Below, in pieces: positions 1-8,406 of a stretch of DNA of 34,065 nt; positions within the stretch are counted from its first letter, which is position 1, and the number at the start of each line of letters is the position of its first letter. The stretch is from positions 1 through 34,065 of the forward strand of contig JAFSMR010000074.1 of assembly GCA_017447805.1 (NCBI GenBank), read 5' to 3'. Under the pieces are notes generated by a model. The model worked only from the letters and a program-made list of their open reading frames with translations, made no database searches and was not told the origin of the DNA. A program made the position numbers and the translations under genes. The DNA is from Kiritimatiellia bacterium (lineage in GTDB: Bacteria; Verrucomicrobiota; Kiritimatiellia; RFP12; UBA1067).

Positions 1-168
1 ACATTCTCGATAGTGCTCAACAAGCCTGAACATGGAGTGCGCCCGAGGGTGGTATTTTCGACCAATCCAAGAGTTAGAGGTGTCTAAAACCATTCCGCTT
101 TTGCTTTCCACAAAAATTCCGCTTTTGAAATCCACGCGACACTCACTTAAATCTTTAAATTTCCCCAC
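1..168 (-). CDS. possible partial ORF at window edge, unrecognised
   Basis: The minus strand stays open from a GTG at 168 (other in-frame starts: GTG 135, ATG 93) through the left edge of the window. The putative peptide contains WIGRKYHPRAHSMFRLVEHY near the edge. I do not recognise it. There is no convincing ribosome binding site, and part of the frame overlaps a 24-bp imperfect tandem repeat (ATTCCGCTTTTG at 92-103 and again at 116-127). It may be the start of a real gene, a remnant, or chance. Only sequence to the left of the window can decide. Confidence 0.2.
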   Translation of the reverse strand, partial: MGKFKDLSECRVDFKSGIFVESKSGMVLDTSNSWIGRKYHPRAHSMFRLVEHYREC

Positions 169-189
169 TGGACTTCTGAGGCCAAATTA

Positions 190-198
190 TGATAAAAT
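190..198 (+). promoter_or_regulatory. extended -10 promoter of hisS
   Basis: TGATAAAAT is an extended -10 (TGnTAnAAT), with the hexamer TAAAAT at 193-198. No good -35 is seen 17 bp upstream. The predicted start of transcription is near 205, about 13 nt before the hisS ATG, which leaves room for the AGGAG ribosome binding site at 207-211. Confidence 0.55.
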
Positions 199-217
199 AT
201 AGGCCACAGGAGAATTT

Positions 218-1447
218 ATGGCTGGAGAAATCAGTTTTGAAGCACCACGTGGCATGAGGGACTTCTATCCCTCCGATATGATTTGGAGAAATAAGGTATT
301 CGACGCCTTTCGCGCAGCGGCGAAGGCTGCCGACTTCTCGCCTTATGATGCCTGCGTCGTCGAAAGTTACGAACTGCTCGCACGCAAGGCAGGAGAAGAG
401 GTCGGAGAGCAAATATATCACTTCTATGACAAGTCCGAGCGCCACCTCGCGCTTCGTGCGGAAATGACCCCAACCCTCGCGCGCATGGTCGCACAGCGCC
501 AGAAAGAGTTAGCCTTCCCATTAAAATGGACCACTATCGCGCAGTGCTTTCGATATGAACGCATGACGAAGGGACGCAAAAGAGAGCACTACCAGTGGAA
601 TCTCGATATAATCGGTGAAGAATCGACCCTCGCAGAGGTTGAAGTAATCGGAACGGCTATTGACGCATTGCGCCGCATGGGTCTTAAAGATGAAGATTTC
701 AAAGTTCACGTTTCAAGCCGTGCGTATCTCGGGAAACTTCTTTCCGAAAGCGGGATTGCACCTGAGCGCCACACACAAGTATTTCTCGCTCTAGATAAAC
801 GCGGCAAAATGCCAGATTCGGAAATCGCCGCAATGCTCAACGATGGAGGGCTTTCGGAACAGGAAATCGAATCCACCTTCAAGATAATGGACACAAAAGG
901 CTATTCTTCGTGCGAAGAACTCTCGGATCTGTTTCATCTTGCCGAAATCGCCGGTTTCGCGCAATGCCTCGAATTCGATATATCTGTTATTCGCGGTCTT
1001 AGCTACTACACAGGAATAGTATTCGAATGTTTCGATACAAAGGGCGAATTCCGCGCAATCTTCGGCGGCGGTCGTTATGACAACCTGCTTACGACTATCG
1101 GCGGCGAGCAGACCAGCGCGGTAGGGCTTGGCTTTGGCGATGTTGTAGTTACCGAGCTTCTGAAAGGTAGACTTGGCGAAAACGCCGCTAGCGTTCCCAA
1201 TGGCATTGCAATTGGTTTCATGACCGATTCGGAGCGCGAAAGCGCTCTTCGCCTCGCGTATCGTTTGCGCCGCGAAGGCGAAAATGTAAACCTCGCTTTG
1301 CGCGCCCAAAAACCGAAGAAGTTCTTCGCGCGCTCGAGCGAATCAAATGCCGCTAAAGCCATATTTATAGGTCCGGATGATGTCGCAAAAGGCGTAGCCA
1401 GAATCAAAGATTTGGCAACGAGACAGGAAGAACCAATATGCCTGTAG
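218..1447 (+). CDS. hisS: histidyl-tRNA synthetase
   Basis: Class II aminoacyl-tRNA synthetase that charges tRNA-His with histidine in the cytoplasm. The 409-residue protein shows RGMRDFYP at 11-18, the histidine-site strand LRAEMTPTLARM at 79-90, motif 2 as FRYERMTKGRKREHYQ at 111-126, and the HisRS-specific loop IRGLSYYTG near residue 260. A Gly-rich motif 3 (FGGGRYDNLL, then GLGFGDVVV) follows, with a C-terminal anticodon-binding domain. Length is typical for bacterial HisRS. The start is chosen for an AGGAG 6 nt upstream of the ATG. Motif 2 with YERMTKGRKREHYQWN resembles the bacterial/organellar subtype with this longer signature. It overlaps the next gene by 10 bp, so the two are probably translationally coupled. 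Confidence 0.96.
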   Translation: MAGEISFEAPRGMRDFYPSDMIWRNKVFDAFRAAAKAADFSPYDACVVESYELLARKAGEEVGEQIYHFYDKSERHLALRAEMTPTLARMVAQRQKELAFPLKWTTIAQCFRYERMTKGRKREHYQWNLDIIGEESTLAEVEVIGTAIDALRRMGLKDEDFKVHVSSRAYLGKLLSESGIAPERHTQVFLALDKRGKMPDSEIAAMLNDGGLSEQEIESTFKIMDTKGYSSCEELSDLFHLAEIAGFAQCLEFDISVIRGLSYYTGIVFECFDTKGEFRAIFGGGRYDNLLTTIGGEQTSAVGLGFGDVVVTELLKGRLGENAASVPNGIAIGFMTDSERESALRLAYRLRREGENVNLALRAQKPKKFFARSSESNAAKAIFIGPDDVAKGVARIKDLATRQEEPICL

Positions 1448-1941
1448 AAACAGAGCGAATTCTAACGGAAATCTGCGCGCGATATAAAAAGATTCGCAGC
1501 GGACTAGCCATAGGTTTCAGCGATAATACGGTCGAAAATTATCTTCGCGAAGCGCGAGGTGGAATTTGGATATCTACGCCGCAAGAAGACGAACTGCCTT
1601 TCGAAAACGATCAATTTGAAGTCGTAGTCGTCGATACGAAAGCCGTCTCGCGCGCTATGGTTCACGAGGTAAACAGAATTCTCATATACGGCGGCTGTAT
1701 GTTTTTTGCAGTCAACGAGACTTCTGGCTCTACGCCTGGCTACAACGCACCAGAAATTTACAAACTAGTAAGAGAAGGCTTTGATATTCTATCTGTAAAG
1801 AAACCAAATTGGTGGTATTTTGGTCTCAAAGGCACCGCTTTTACAGTCTGCGCACGAAAGAAAGCCTGGCGCGAACACAAAGGCTTTTTGCATGATGGCG
1901 TTCATCTATTCGAGCCGTTTGTAGCTAGAACCAGAAAATAA
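1438..1941 (+). CDS. small class I methyltransferase-like protein
   Basis: This 167-residue protein starts inside the 3' end of hisS. Residues 48-70 read like the acidic mid-fold of SAM-dependent methyltransferases of the Methyltransf_11 type: DELPFENDQFEVVVVD, followed by an EVNRILIYGGCMFFAVNE strand-helix that resembles the usual 'E..RVLKPGG.l.i..'. The N-terminus (LAIGFSDN) stands where the SAM-binding GxGxG loop should be but lacks that motif, so the protein may not bind SAM normally. There is no signal peptide or membrane segment, so it is probably cytoplasmic. Its substrate cannot be told. The overlap with hisS suggests co-expression but does not prove a role in tRNA or histidine chemistry. 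Confidence 0.75.
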   Translation: MPVETERILTEICARYKKIRSGLAIGFSDNTVENYLREARGGIWISTPQEDELPFENDQFEVVVVDTKAVSRAMVHEVNRILIYGGCMFFAVNETSGSTPGYNAPEIYKLVREGFDILSVKKPNWWYFGLKGTAFTVCARKKAWREHKGFLHDGVHLFEPFVARTRK

Positions 1942-1955
1942 ACCTTCTTCTCATC

Positions 1956-3089
1956 ATGTCAAAATGCCGCTATAGATTTTCTGTTTTTGCCATCGCTCTC
2001 ATCGCGCTCGCTTCTTTTTCGCACGCTTCGCAGCTTGATTCAGCGAGCGCAATTCTTACTATTATAAACTCGCCAAATGCCACTAGTCCAAGACAATATC
2101 GCGAAGCTGCCCGCGTTGTCGCGCAAGATGCAAAAAAAGGGAAGCCCCTTCAGCAATTCATCATCGCTGTAAAATCGAGAGATCCCGATTTCCCCCTCTC
2201 TGCGCAAATCAATGAAGATTTGCGCACGCGCTATTATTCGTCCTCGCGTCCAATTATTCAAAATATGGCGCAAAATCACAATAAGCCGCTAGCTTGGTAT
2301 CTATTGGCGCTTGATGAAAACGATATGACGAAACTCAAAAAGGCGGCTGACGGTGGCAATGTGCAAGCTTTGAACGAATGGGCTACTATGTCTATAGATC
2401 GCGCGCTTTCAAATCCACTTCTTGAAGAATCAGACCGCGAAAAAATTTTGCGAAAAAGCTTCGAAGCATTCCGCAAATCTGCCACCGCCAAGGACCCCAA
2501 TGGCATTTATAATCTCGGAATTTGCCATCTTCAGGGATATGGGGTTAGACCAGATTGCGAGCTCGCGATCGATTGCTTCAAGGATGCGGCGCAAAAAGGT
2601 CATCCAGAAGCCATGAACAATATCGGCGGCTTATACCGCGATGGAATCGGGGTTGAGCAAGATAATGTTATTGCCGCGCGCTGGTTTGCGCGAAGCGCCG
2701 ATCTCGGAAACGCTTACGGACTTCTAAACTATGCCTACTGCCTGCAAAGGGGCGAGGGCGCAGTTAAAGATGAAGAGCGAGCCGCAAGAATGTTTCAACA
2801 AAGCGCCGATGAAGGAAATTTGGAAGCAATGAACGCCTATGCTCTTTGCCTGCTCAATGGAAGCGGCATCGAAAAAGCGCCAAGCCAAGCTTACGAATAT
2901 CTCTTGAAAGCCGCTGAAGCGGGATTCCCGCCAGCGATGGAAAATCTCGCCGCCCTTCTCGAAAATGGAAAAGAGGGAGTCGAGAAAAACCCTATAGAAT
3001 CAAACGTTTGGAGTATGCGCGCAAGAGCAATTCGCGGCGATAAGAATGCCGCCGCTTGGCTTATGGAGAACAACAAACCCCTGCGCTAA
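1956..3089 (+). CDS. secreted Sel1-repeat (TPR-like) protein
   Basis: Protein of 377 residues with an N-terminal signal peptide (basic MSKCRYRF, hydrophobic FAIALIALASF, Ala-rich cleavage region near residue 25). From about residue 175 onward it carries four to five Sel1-like repeats of roughly 36 residues, e.g. YNLGICHLQGYGV, MNNIGGLYRDGIGV, LLNYAYCLQRGEGA, MNAYALCLLNGSGI, MENLAALLENG. Sel1 repeats form alpha-solenoids that bind protein partners; no enzymatic motif is visible. It probably acts in the periplasm or outside the cell. It starts 14 nt after the methyltransferase-like gene without a clear Shine-Dalgarno, and it ends 25 nt before the YmdB gene, so all four genes from hisS are likely one transcript. 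Confidence 0.9.
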   Translation: MSKCRYRFSVFAIALIALASFSHASQLDSASAILTIINSPNATSPRQYREAARVVAQDAKKGKPLQQFIIAVKSRDPDFPLSAQINEDLRTRYYSSSRPIIQNMAQNHNKPLAWYLLALDENDMTKLKKAADGGNVQALNEWATMSIDRALSNPLLEESDREKILRKSFEAFRKSATAKDPNGIYNLGICHLQGYGVRPDCELAIDCFKDAAQKGHPEAMNNIGGLYRDGIGVEQDNVIAARWFARSADLGNAYGLLNYAYCLQRGEGAVKDEERAARMFQQSADEGNLEAMNAYALCLLNGSGIEKAPSQAYEYLLKAAEAGFPPAMENLAALLENGKEGVEKNPIESNVWSMRARAIRGDKNAAAWLMENNKPLR

Positions 3090-3114
3090 TAAATAATAGG
3101 AAGGCCTCTAATCC

Positions 3115-3912
3115 ATGGATGATGTAAAAAGAATTTTGATGGTAGGCGATATCGTCGGCAATCCAGGACGCAAAATCGTAAAGACTAATCTCGAGCGCCT
3201 TAAAGCCGAACTGAAATTGGATGCCGTCATCGTAAATGGTGAAAACTCCGCCGCAGGTTCCGGCATTACAGCCGCCTTGGCAAATGAACTAACCTCCGCC
3301 GGAACTGATGCCATCACCCTCGGCGATCATACTTGGGGACAAAAAGAATTCGCCGCAGAAATCGATTCTGTCGCCAATCTTGTGAGGCCAGGCAATTTTC
3401 CAAAGGAATGCCCCGGCAAAGGTTGGCGCATAATTACTTTGCCGACTTGGAGCTTTATCGTTGCAAATATCCAAGGCCGGATATTTATGCAAGGCGCAGA
3501 CTGCCCTTTTCATACTTTTGAGAAAATGCTCGCGGAAATGCCGAAAAATCTGCCGATTTTCGTAGATATTCATGCAGAAGCAACTAGCGAAAAAATTACT
3601 TTCGCACACTATTTCGATGGCAAAGTCACGGCTATTGCAGGCACTCATACTCATGTTCAAACCTCCGATGCACAAATTCTTCCCAATGGCACCGCGTTCA
3701 TTACCGACCTCGGGATGTGCGGCCCATACATTTCATCGATAGGGCGCGACCTAAAACCGGTAACAAAGCGTTTTATTACCGGCATGCCAGCTCGTTTCGA
3801 AGTCGCTACCGGACCTTCCACCCTCGAAGGCGCAATTATTACGTTCAGCCCTTCTTCGCCGCACAAAGCTTGCTCGATTGAACCATTCCGACTCAAAGAA
3901 CCCCTTCCGTAA
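3115..3912 (+). CDS. ymdB: YmdB-type metallophosphoesterase
   Basis: Member of the TIGR00282/YmdB family, which in Bacillus hydrolyses 2',3'-cyclic nucleotides and influences biofilm and RNA decay choices. The 265-residue protein begins with the metal-binding GDIVGNPGR at 11-19, then VIVNGENSAAGSGIT at 38-52, ITLGDHTWGQKE at 67-78, FVDIHAEATSEK near 148 and GTHTHVQTSD near 176. These are the Asp, Glu-Asn, His, and His-x-His metal ligands of the family. Oddity: the family's GNHTW is here GDHTW, so the metal-binding Asn is Asp71. A purine-rich AGGAAGG lies upstream of the ATG. It is the last gene of the hisS run. I am confident in the family and less so in the exact substrate. Confidence 0.92.
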   Translation: MDDVKRILMVGDIVGNPGRKIVKTNLERLKAELKLDAVIVNGENSAAGSGITAALANELTSAGTDAITLGDHTWGQKEFAAEIDSVANLVRPGNFPKECPGKGWRIITLPTWSFIVANIQGRIFMQGADCPFHTFEKMLAEMPKNLPIFVDIHAEATSEKITFAHYFDGKVTAIAGTHTHVQTSDAQILPNGTAFITDLGMCGPYISSIGRDLKPVTKRFITGMPARFEVATGPSTLEGAIITFSPSSPHKACSIEPFRLKEPLP

Positions 3913-3966
3913 TCTGTTTAGCCAATCAATCATCCACTGCCGCGGCCCAATATTTTCACTTCACCC

Positions 3967-3995
3967 TTGATTCACATAAAAAAATTTGGTAAAAT
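3967..3995 (+). promoter_or_regulatory. sigma-70 promoter for secreted protein 1
   Basis: TTGATT at 3967-3972, a 17-bp spacer, and TAAAAT at 3990-3995 preceded by TGG (extended -10). Transcription should start near 4002, giving a leader of about 99 nt before the ATG at 4101. The leader contains CCCC at 4039-4042 able to pair with GGGG at 4052-4055, and ends with an AGGAG ribosome binding site. Confidence 0.75.
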
Positions 3996-4100
3996 ACGAG
4001 TCGAAAGCGTGTAAAAAGCGAAAAATTGGTCCGGATAGCCCCTCTGCTCTCGGGGGAAGTTCTGGCAAAGCAATATGGGAGCATAATTAGGAGATTACCT

Positions 4101-5039
4101 ATGAAACTAGCAAAATTTAGCGCACTCGCGATAATAATAGGTGCCATATTCTGCAAAAGCGACTCGTTTGCCGCGACAAGCTGCCCCGCCGGCGTATGCG
4201 AGATCGATAACAACACCCAACTCTACAAGAAAGCGACTACGATCACTGGTCGTTTATATGACGGTGAAGAGGATTATGGAACCGCAACGATGAAAATCGC
4301 CAAGATCGCGAAAAACAAGACCGTTAAAGTCACGCTCACGATAGCCCCTTACTTCGGAAACAAGATTTCAATGACCGGCACCTTCATTCCGAATACTCGC
4401 GGGATGATCAATGGCATTTTCTCATTCAAAAAAGCTTCTGCATTGAAAAACAGCGCTATATTGCCCAAAGGCTATAGTTTCGAATTTTACATTGATAAAA
4501 CTCGAAACTTTTTCTACGGTGAAAGCGCCGATTCCAACTACTATTTCCAAAGTTGCACTGTCGGTGGCGAGATCGACAAAGGAAATTACGCAATCGGCTT
4601 CTCTATGATAAACGAGGCGCAACTGCCGAATGGATATGATGATATCTCCGGAACCGGTTTCAATTCCTATCCTGATAGGGAAGTCGAAGGCTCTTACAAT
4701 GGATCGAAATTCAATTTCGGCAAGGTGCCGAGTTTGAAATATGTGAAAAATAAATACGGCCAGTATGTGATATCTGGACTTAACGACCCAGCTAAGCCCA
4801 ATACACACGCAGTAATCTTGAAATACACTAAGAAGACCGGCGCGATTAAAGGCAGTTTCAAATTCTTCTATACCAATGAATACAATGTAAAAGAGGGCGT
4901 TAAGCCAACACTCAGGAATGTCCAAGTCACAATCAAGGGTTATTTCTTCGATAAAATTCCTTCCGCAGGCGCTCAGTATAAGTATAAAAGGAAAGCAGTC
5001 AACTTCCGCGCATACTTCGACTACCCCGGCGAAGAATAG
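4101..5039 (+). CDS. secreted protein, paralogue 1 of tandem pair, unknown family
   Basis: The start is taken at 4101, not the longer frame from 4026, because TTAGGAGATTACC precedes this ATG and the protein then begins with a clean signal peptide (MKLAKF, hydrophobic SALAIIIGAIF, cleavage near DSFA-ATS, residue 25). The mature part is beta-rich. It has YGTATMKIAKIAKNKTVKV, then APYFGNK, a GMINGIFSFKKA segment, and near the C-terminus LKYTKKTGAIKGSFKFFYTN with TIKGYFFDKIPSAGAQYK. The same blocks in the same order occur in the next gene, so the two are duplicates. I know no function; the block style recalls short beta-repeat modules in secreted proteins of Kiritimatiellota-like genomes. It probably acts at the surface or outside the cell. 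Confidence 0.88.
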   Translation: MKLAKFSALAIIIGAIFCKSDSFAATSCPAGVCEIDNNTQLYKKATTITGRLYDGEEDYGTATMKIAKIAKNKTVKVTLTIAPYFGNKISMTGTFIPNTRGMINGIFSFKKASALKNSAILPKGYSFEFYIDKTRNFFYGESADSNYYFQSCTVGGEIDKGNYAIGFSMINEAQLPNGYDDISGTGFNSYPDREVEGSYNGSKFNFGKVPSLKYVKNKYGQYVISGLNDPAKPNTHAVILKYTKKTGAIKGSFKFFYTNEYNVKEGVKPTLRNVQVTIKGYFFDKIPSAGAQYKYKRKAVNFRAYFDYPGEE

Positions 5040-5056
5040 GAGAGCGAAAAAACAAT

Positions 5057-5065
5057 TGCTATAAT
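5057..5065 (+). promoter_or_regulatory. extended -10 promoter for secreted protein 2
   Basis: TGCTATAAT is a perfect extended -10, with TATAAT at 5060-5065. No matching -35 is present. Transcription should start near 5072. The leader of about 43 nt ends in AAAGGAATAAATAAA just before the ATG at 5115. The downstream paralogue can therefore be made independently of the upstream one. Confidence 0.65.
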
Positions 5066-5114
5066 AAACAGTCTTGTAGAAAATAGAACATATATCATTA
5101 AAGGAATAAATAAA

Positions 5115-6062
5115 ATGAAAAGCAAGATTACTACATTAACACTTACATTATGCACTATCTTTTTTGCAACGAGCCTTTCGGCTATATCGTTTGAACCTAT
5201 TCCGGTAAACGGTGGCGGTAGCAATACAAACGACGAAAGTGAAAACACCAGCGTTAGCGCAAGCGAAGCTGAACTCGTAAGCGTATCGCCAAGCGTAGTC
5301 TATAAGAAAGCGATTACGAAATCTGGCTTCTTCGGCGATGGCGATGTGATATACGGCACGGCGACGCTGAAATGCGCAAAGATCACAAAAGCCGGAACAG
5401 TAAAAGTTACGCTTACCCTTGCGCCATTCTTCGGCAAAAAAGGCACAGCAACCGCAACATTCAAGCCATACTCGAATGGTGTTATCGAAGGGACATTGGA
5501 GTTCAAAAACGATACCGCTGTCGATATCATAACAGGTAGAGATGCTGATGGCAACTTCATATTCTACGGCACAGGCGATTACGAAGTAGAATCAGCCCCA
5601 ACAGGCACAAGTTCTTTCAAATCAGGCAGTTATGATCTTGGCGTTTCGCTCGATGAAGTCGAGTATCTTCCAGATAACTACGATATCTTCGAGTACTCCT
5701 ATCCAGAAGCAATTAACGGCAATTTCAACGGCACCAAATTCGATTTCGGCAAAACACCGACATTGAAATTTGCGAAGGTCGATGGCGAATTCGTCCTTGT
5801 TGGCGCAGATGATTCGGAAAAGCCTAACATCAACGCAATGGCGCTGAAATACGCCAAAAAGACAAGCGCCCTTTCGGGCAGCTTCAAATTCCTCATCACC
5901 AACGATGGTAATGTCTCCGAAAAGACGAAGCCGACAATCAAGAGCTACAAGGCTACAATAAAGGGTTGCGTAATAGGCAAAACACCTTCCGCCGCAGCTC
6001 AGGCAAAAATCAAATCTAAGCCGGCAGATTTCTCGATCCTCTTCGGTTCGGATGATGATTGA
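5115..6062 (+). CDS. secreted protein, paralogue 2 of tandem pair, unknown family
   Basis: Protein of 315 residues with a signal peptide (MKSKIT, then LTLTLCTIFFATSLSA, cleavage near residue 23). A Ser/Asn/Glu-rich linker at about 34-60 follows. The blocks shared with the upstream gene are YGTATLKCAKITKAGTVKV, APFFGKK, GVIEGTLEFKND, FDFGKTPTLKFAK, LKYAKKTSALSGSFKF, and a C-terminal KPTIKSYKATIKGC followed by KTPSAAAQ. This order matches paralogue 1 throughout, so a tandem duplication is clear. It ends in an acidic FGSDDD tail. There is no catalytic motif. A structural or binding role outside the cell is a guess. Confidence 0.88.
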   Translation: MKSKITTLTLTLCTIFFATSLSAISFEPIPVNGGGSNTNDESENTSVSASEAELVSVSPSVVYKKAITKSGFFGDGDVIYGTATLKCAKITKAGTVKVTLTLAPFFGKKGTATATFKPYSNGVIEGTLEFKNDTAVDIITGRDADGNFIFYGTGDYEVESAPTGTSSFKSGSYDLGVSLDEVEYLPDNYDIFEYSYPEAINGNFNGTKFDFGKTPTLKFAKVDGEFVLVGADDSEKPNINAMALKYAKKTSALSGSFKFLITNDGNVSEKTKPTIKSYKATIKGCVIGKTPSAAAQAKIKSKPADFSILFGSDDD

Positions 6063-6126
6063 TGTGCGGCCATGCCGCAGTTCAAATGTGAGATAGAAGG
6101 TCGACCTTCTATCTCACTTATTTATA
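6063..6126 (+). terminator. palindromic terminator after the paralogue pair
   Basis: A perfect 30-bp palindrome lies at 6088-6117 (13-bp arms GTGAGATAGAAGG and CCTTCTATCTCAC around TCGA), followed by TTATTTATAA. A smaller hairpin, TGCGGC-CAT-GCCGCA, precedes it at 6065-6079. It sits between convergent genes and probably ends transcription from the left; the right-hand side is only T-rich, so termination strength is uncertain. Confidence 0.7.
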
Positions 6127-6130
6127 ACAC

Positions 6131-6206
6131 CTGAACTCCTTAACAGCGGCGAAGGCGCGCTGAACTTCTGAACGGCGGCGAATGCACCCTAACCGCGGAG
6201 AAGTCG
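6131..6206. repeat. CTGAAC-type intergenic repeat, copy 1
   Basis: Degenerate units beginning CTGAAC/CTAAC and followed by GCGGCGAA-like GC-rich blocks: CTGAACTCC..., CTGAACTTCTGAACGGCGG, CTAACCGCGGAGAAG. The same vocabulary occurs at 19791-19926 and 27090-27161. The block lies between the terminator and the end of recD2. No coding frame is credible here. Confidence 0.6.
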
Positions 6207-6208
6207 CA

Positions 6209-8401
6209 CTAAAGCCGTTTGGCTAGAGATGTGCGACGCTCGCGGACTGTATTTGTCTCTATCGCTTTAGATACGGCATACGGCACGCCAAGCAGCAACA
6301 CAAGTCGGCGCCCCCTTGTTATAGCTGTGTAGAGAAGATTTCTCTGAAGCATTATGTAGTGCTGAGTATGAATAATAACAATAACTGCCGGATACTCGCT
6401 GCCCTGCGATTTGTGGATTGTTGTTGCATACGCCAAGACCAATTCATCGAGGTCACTGGCATCATATTTTACATCTCTTCCATCAAAAGTTACAACTAGA
6501 GAACGACTGGATTTTTCCACTGACTTTATGAACCCGATATCACCATTATAGACATCTTTATCGTAATTATTCCGAAGCTGCATTACCCTATCGCCCTTGC
6601 GGAATGTAGATCCCCCGCGCTCTAGTCCTTCACCATTGGGGTTCAGGGCATTTTGGATTTCCGTATTTATATTATCCGCGCCTAGCAACCCCCTTCTCAT
6701 TGGTGTCAAAACCTGCACATCCTCGAGCGGGTTCATGCCGAATTTTCGCGGTATGCGAGTTTGCATAAACTCGATCGCTCTTCGCAAGCACTCGCCAGGG
6801 TCACGCGCTCTTGAAAAATAAAAGTCGCTCTCTTCATCGGGCCGCGTCTCCAAAGGTTCGCCGGCATTTACGTGGTGCGCATTGAGAACTATCAAACCAG
6901 TGCCTTTTTGACGAAAAATCTCGTTTAATTTCGTGCAGGGAATTTTGCCGGAGGCAATCATATCACCAAGCACGCTCCCCGGTCCTACAGATGGAAGCTG
7001 ATCGGTATCGCCGACCATCACGATACTCGCTTCAACAGGAATCGCCGCGAACAAATCTGCCGCGAGGCGTATATCGATCATCGATGTTTCATCAAAGATG
7101 AACACTTCTCCTTCAAGAGAATTGGCGGCATCGAAAGTAAATTTATTCGTTACTGGATTCCACTTCAAAAGACGATGGATTGTTTGAGCGGGGCAACCGA
7201 CCGATTCTGACATTCTTTTCGCGGCGCGACCGGTCGGGGCCGCGAGTACTACATTGATTTTTCTCGCCTTGTAGATTTCGACTAGCGCCCTGATAATAGT
7301 AGTCTTGCCTACGCCTGGCCCGCCTGTGATAATGGAAATTTTGCTCTCAAGGCTCTTTTCCAGCGCGGCGCTTTGGCGATTCGCAAGGCGAAATCCTGCC
7401 TTGGCCTCCCACCAAGCGACTGCTTTTGGCGCATCTATCTTCTTGAACGAGCTAGGCGTTTTCATTATCTGCCGAAGCTTATCGGCAGTCCTTTTTTCTG
7501 CGCGCGATAAACTCCACAAAGAAATCTTTCTTGTATCGCCCTCTTCATCTCGCTCTGCAACCACATGGGAAGAGTTTATTTCATCCTCGAGGGCCTGGCT
7601 TAAGATTTCTACGCTTATCGAAGTAAGTTCGTTTGCTCTCAAGAGAAGGTCGTTTTCATAAGTCCAGCAATGTCCTCCATCTTCCGCTTCAGTCTCGAGG
7701 GTATAGCTAATTGCAGCTCTCGCGCGAAGAGGAGATTCCTTTTCTATTCCTATCGACATTGCGATTTTATCTGCAGTCGAAAAGCCAATGCCCCAAATTT
7801 CGCGGCAAAGCCTATAGGGGTTGGCTTTGATTACTGCAATTGCGTCAGGCCCGTATTTTTTTACGATTCTCGTCATCCTAGAAATCGAAATTCCATAGGT
7901 TTGGCCAAAAATCATATTCTCGCGTAGCGTTGCATTTTTATGCCAGCTTTCGCGAATCTGCGCAATCTTTTTTGCGCCGAGCTTCGGGACTTCGCCAAGG
8001 CGCGCAGATTGGTGATTTAAGATATTGAGGGTATCTTCGCCGAAAACTTTCACTATCTTCTTGGCGATAACTTTGCCGACGCCTTTGATCAGCCCAGAAG
8101 ATAGATATCGCTCTATTCCAAGCAAACTCTTCGGCGCAAGGCACGTAATATTTTCCGCCTTGAACTGGCGACCGTATTCTTTATCGTTAACCCAATAGCC
8201 TTCTGCCTGAACTTCTTCGCCTTCCCAAACCGCCTGGGTTTTGCAAACTACCATTGCCTCGCGCGAATGCCGCAATTCGAATCTTGAAGGCAACTCGATT
8301 CTCAGGACCGTATAGAGCGTCTCGTCATTATGGAACACTACGCTCTTAACGGTCCCTTCAAGAGTTTCGATTTCCTTCTTTTCTGAAGCGACCTTTTTCA
8401 A
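6209..8401 (-). CDS. recD2: RecD2-type ATP-dependent DNA helicase
   Basis: SF1B 5'-3' DNA helicase of the RecD2 (RecD-like, RecBC-independent) family, involved in DNA repair and replication-fork maintenance. The 730-residue protein has an N-terminal OB-like region (about 12-90, EGTVKSVVFHNDETLYTVL) and a helix-hairpin-helix region (about 95-215). These are followed by the helicase core: Walker A GGPGVGKTT at 360-368, motif II FIFDETSMID around 437, motif III VMVGDTDQLPSVGPGSV at 461-477, and motif VI near the C-terminus as AYATTIHKSQGSEYP. The length is typical. The start codon appears to be TTG at 8401, 5 nt past the aminotransferase stop, with AGAGGG about 11 nt upstream. It is the last gene of the ugd operon. 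Confidence 0.94.
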   Translation of the reverse strand: MKKVASEKKEIETLEGTVKSVVFHNDETLYTVLRIELPSRFELRHSREAMVVCKTQAVWEGEEVQAEGYWVNDKEYGRQFKAENITCLAPKSLLGIERYLSSGLIKGVGKVIAKKIVKVFGEDTLNILNHQSARLGEVPKLGAKKIAQIRESWHKNATLRENMIFGQTYGISISRMTRIVKKYGPDAIAVIKANPYRLCREIWGIGFSTADKIAMSIGIEKESPLRARAAISYTLETEAEDGGHCWTYENDLLLRANELTSISVEILSQALEDEINSSHVVAERDEEGDTRKISLWSLSRAEKRTADKLRQIMKTPSSFKKIDAPKAVAWWEAKAGFRLANRQSAALEKSLESKISIITGGPGVGKTTIIRALVEIYKARKINVVLAAPTGRAAKRMSESVGCPAQTIHRLLKWNPVTNKFTFDAANSLEGEVFIFDETSMIDIRLAADLFAAIPVEASIVMVGDTDQLPSVGPGSVLGDMIASGKIPCTKLNEIFRQKGTGLIVLNAHHVNAGEPLETRPDEESDFYFSRARDPGECLRRAIEFMQTRIPRKFGMNPLEDVQVLTPMRRGLLGADNINTEIQNALNPNGEGLERGGSTFRKGDRVMQLRNNYDKDVYNGDIGFIKSVEKSSRSLVVTFDGRDVKYDASDLDELVLAYATTIHKSQGSEYPAVIVIIHTQHYIMLQRNLLYTAITRGRRLVLLLGVPYAVSKAIETNTVRERRTSLAKRL

Positions 8402-8406
8402 TCTGT

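Noticed and set aside
4002..4100. c-di-GMP-I (GEMM) or other riboswitch in the leader of the first secreted paralogue
   Set aside because: GGCAAAGCAATATGGG loosely recalls part of GEMM, but the conserved GGCAAACC half and the GAAA tetraloop are absent. Only a weak CCCC/GGGG hairpin remains.
4026..4100. N-terminal extension of the first secreted paralogue
   Set aside because: The ATG at 4101 has AGGAG and yields a normal signal peptide; the extension would bury it.
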